A stretch of DNA of 6,808 bases, from assembly GCA_934678955.1 (NCBI GenBank), contig CAKUSI010000197.1, positions 1-6,808 of the forward strand, written 5' to 3'. Of this stretch, positions 5,685 through 6,808 are shown in pieces. Positions within the stretch are counted from its first letter, which is position 1. Each line of letters begins with the position of its first letter. The DNA comes from an uncultured Austwickia sp. Lineage in GTDB: Bacteria; Actinomycetota; Actinomycetes; Actinomycetales; Dermatophilaceae. Both the position numbers and the translations under genes were made by a program. The notes under the pieces were generated by a model that did no database searches, had not been told where the DNA came from, and worked only from the letters and a program-made list of their open reading frames with translations.

Positions 5685-5891
5685 GTGAATGCGCACATGA
5701 CGAAAGACCTGAGGGCGTCGGCACGACTGTTCGACGTCGCCAGCACCGACGACGAGGTGATCGACGTCCTGGAGCGGTTGCTCGACACCGTGAAGCGGTC
5801 CCGCCAGGCGAAGGCTGAACTGGCAGGCCTGCCCCCGGCTGACCTTCGCGCGGTGTTGATGTTCCGCGCCAATCGGCAGGCGTCCCGGTGA
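5685..5891 (+). CDS. Small hypothetical protein (68 aa)
   Basis: Start GTG 5685 has GGAGG (5675-5679) five bases upstream, the same spacing as the methyltransferase gene; an in-frame ATG at 5697 would shorten it to 64 aa. The product is mostly charged helix (VIDVLERLLDTVKRSRQAKA, then ELAGLPPADLRAVLMFRANR) with no signal peptide or membrane segment, and it could be a small dimeric helical protein. I do not know the family. Its stop overlaps the next start as GTGA (5888-5891), so it belongs to the operon of the ParA-like protein. The 67 bp between it and the HTH gene hold no evident promoter or terminator. Confidence 0.72.
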   Translation: MNAHMTKDLRASARLFDVASTDDEVIDVLERLLDTVKRSRQAKAELAGLPPADLRAVLMFRANRQASR

Positions 5892-6712
5892 CCGCGCGGG
5901 CACCCAGCCGTCCGGTCGCGGTGGACGAACTCCGCCGGGCTTGGCTCGCGATCCAGGCCGGCGACTTCCGCGGCACGGTTGCCCCGCGGCGGACCGTCGC
6001 GTCGACGCCGCCGTCGTCCCCCCACGCGTGGACGCCGGCGTCCGGCGAACTGGTGGTGCCGGTCGTGGGCGCGTCGGGGTCGTGCGGTGCCACGACTGTC
6101 GCTCTCGCTCTGGCGACGGCCGTCGACGGGCGGGCTCGGGTGGTGGAGTGCGCGTCGGCGTCCGCCAGCGGACTCGCCGCCGCCAGCACCGCCGAACTCG
6201 GCGCCGACGGACACGGCTGGGTCCACGGCACCCGCGACCACGTCCGACTCGACCGGGCCGACGGCGTCCGCCCCACCCCGGACGCCGTCCCCACCCCCTC
6301 ACCGATCGAGGCGCCCATCGTGACGGTCCTGGACATCGGCAGCCCGCTCGAGCAGATCCTCGCCGGCCACGGGTGGCTCACCGGTCTCGCGGCCAACGCT
6401 CCGGCGGTCGTGGTCGTTGCCCGGGCCAGCGTCCCAGGATTGCGCCGCCTCGAGTCATCCCTGCACTTGCTGGACGCCGAACGCGTGATCGCAGCCGTCG
6501 TGGGTTCGCCGCGGCGGCGGTGGCCCCGCCCCGTGGCGAACATCGTCGGGGGGCTCACGAGGGCCTTGATCGAGGCGGGACGCCTCGTCGAGATCCCCGA
6601 GGACCGAACCCTCGCCGTCCACGGCCTCACCCCGGACCCGTTGCCCGCCCGGCTGCTCACCGCCGCCGGCGTCCTGCTGTCACACCTCGAAGGGAACCCT
6701 CATGCCCGCTGA
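5888..6712 (+). CDS. ParA/MinD-like P-loop protein without the Walker A lysine
   Basis: A 274-aa protein beginning at GTG 5888, overlapping the preceding stop by 4 bp. After a Pro/Arg-rich N-terminus, residues 56-78 read as a strand, loop and helix of a ParA/MinD-type P-loop (VVPVVGASGSCGATTVALAL). A Walker-B-like strand VTVLDIGSP lies at 145-153 and a third strand AVVVVARASV at 173-182, followed by LHLLDAERVIAAVVG, the usual SIMIBI-fold order. The loop GASGSCGATT has neither the Walker lysine nor the ParA signature lysine, so nucleotide hydrolysis may be lost or unusual. Similar degenerate proteins are found in conjugative modules of actinobacterial integrative elements just before small membrane proteins, as here. 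It may help place or assemble the transfer machinery; this is inferred from context. The next gene begins inside its last codons. Confidence 0.72.
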   Translation: MTARAPSRPVAVDELRRAWLAIQAGDFRGTVAPRRTVASTPPSSPHAWTPASGELVVPVVGASGSCGATTVALALATAVDGRARVVECASASASGLAAASTAELGADGHGWVHGTRDHVRLDRADGVRPTPDAVPTPSPIEAPIVTVLDIGSPLEQILAGHGWLTGLAANAPAVVVVARASVPGLRRLESSLHLLDAERVIAAVVGSPRRRWPRPVANIVGGLTRALIEAGRLVEIPEDRTLAVHGLTPDPLPARLLTAAGVLLSHLEGNPHAR

Positions 6713-6808
6713 CTCCATCCTGCTGCCGCTGCAGGTGTGCCCGGTCGCCCCCGGCGACGCCCAGAAGTACATCGACCAGATCACCGGCTACGTCCTGTGG
6801 GGCGTCGG
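6702..6808 (+). CDS. Start of a small, probably membrane transfer protein (partial)
   Basis: ATG 6702 overlaps the end of the ParA-like gene by 11 bp and has AAGGGA (6690-6695) upstream. Thirty-five codons are visible before the window ends. The N-terminus is a short hydrophobic stretch (SILLPLQVCPVAPGDAQKYI) followed by DQITGYVLWGVG, which looks like the start of a membrane helix. By position and start it resembles small TrbC/VirB2-like membrane proteins of actinobacterial conjugation modules, but too little is present to be sure. Confidence 0.6.
   Translation, partial: MPADSILLPLQVCPVAPGDAQKYIDQITGYVLWGV

Noticed and set aside
1..6808. tRNA gene, attachment site, or IS element
   Set aside because: No tRNA-like cloverleaf, no transposase motif and no long direct or terminal inverted repeats were seen; the element ends must lie outside the window.

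Overview
The window looks like part of a mobile genomic island from a high-GC actinobacterium. Most genes run at about 70% G+C, use strongly C/G-ending codons and frequent GTG starts, and are joined by 4-bp stop/start overlaps. The organism and element are not named in the sequence; this is inferred from composition and from gene families.

Left part (1-1218, minus strand): a two-gene operon. A 100-aa XRE-type helix-turn-helix regulator (878-1180) overlaps, by GTGA, a Hanks-type serine/threonine protein kinase (881 down past the left edge). The kinase keeps the glycine loop, VAVK lysine, HRDIKAEN and APPE motifs, and has DLG in place of DFG. Its promoter can be read upstream (TTGCCG, 17 bp, TATAGT) and places the transcript start at or next to the regulator's ATG, so the mRNA is probably leaderless. 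A 7-bp-arm inverted repeat covers the -35 box, as expected for autorepression. The kinase coding stretch is clearly poorer in G+C (about 48-58% in lines counted by hand) than the rest.

Middle (about 1322-4211, plus strand): a possible 80-codon small ORF with a good ribosome site, then a restriction-modification pair. A 549-aa gamma-class N6-adenine DNA methyltransferase (NPPY motif) overlaps by ATGA a 324-aa protein with a plausible PD-(D/E)XK nuclease core. The pair is divergent from the XRE-kinase operon and ends in a hairpin over the stop codon.

Right-middle (4223-4834): a short, apparently frameshifted minus-strand gene remnant, then about 425 bp without a gene that carries at least ten copies of a TTGTCC/GGACAA-type hexamer in both orientations. 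This includes a perfect 13-bp palindrome and a tandem 10-bp repeat, an iteron- or operator-like cluster.

Right part (4835-6808, plus strand): a run of genes typical in layout of an actinobacterial integrative/conjugative element: a 260-aa protein with a C-terminal sigma-region-4-like HTH, a 68-aa hypothetical protein, a ParA/MinD-like P-loop protein without the Walker lysine, and the start of a small probable membrane protein that runs off the window. The simplest reading is a defence cargo (R-M plus an XRE/kinase module) next to the regulatory region and transfer genes of an integrated element.
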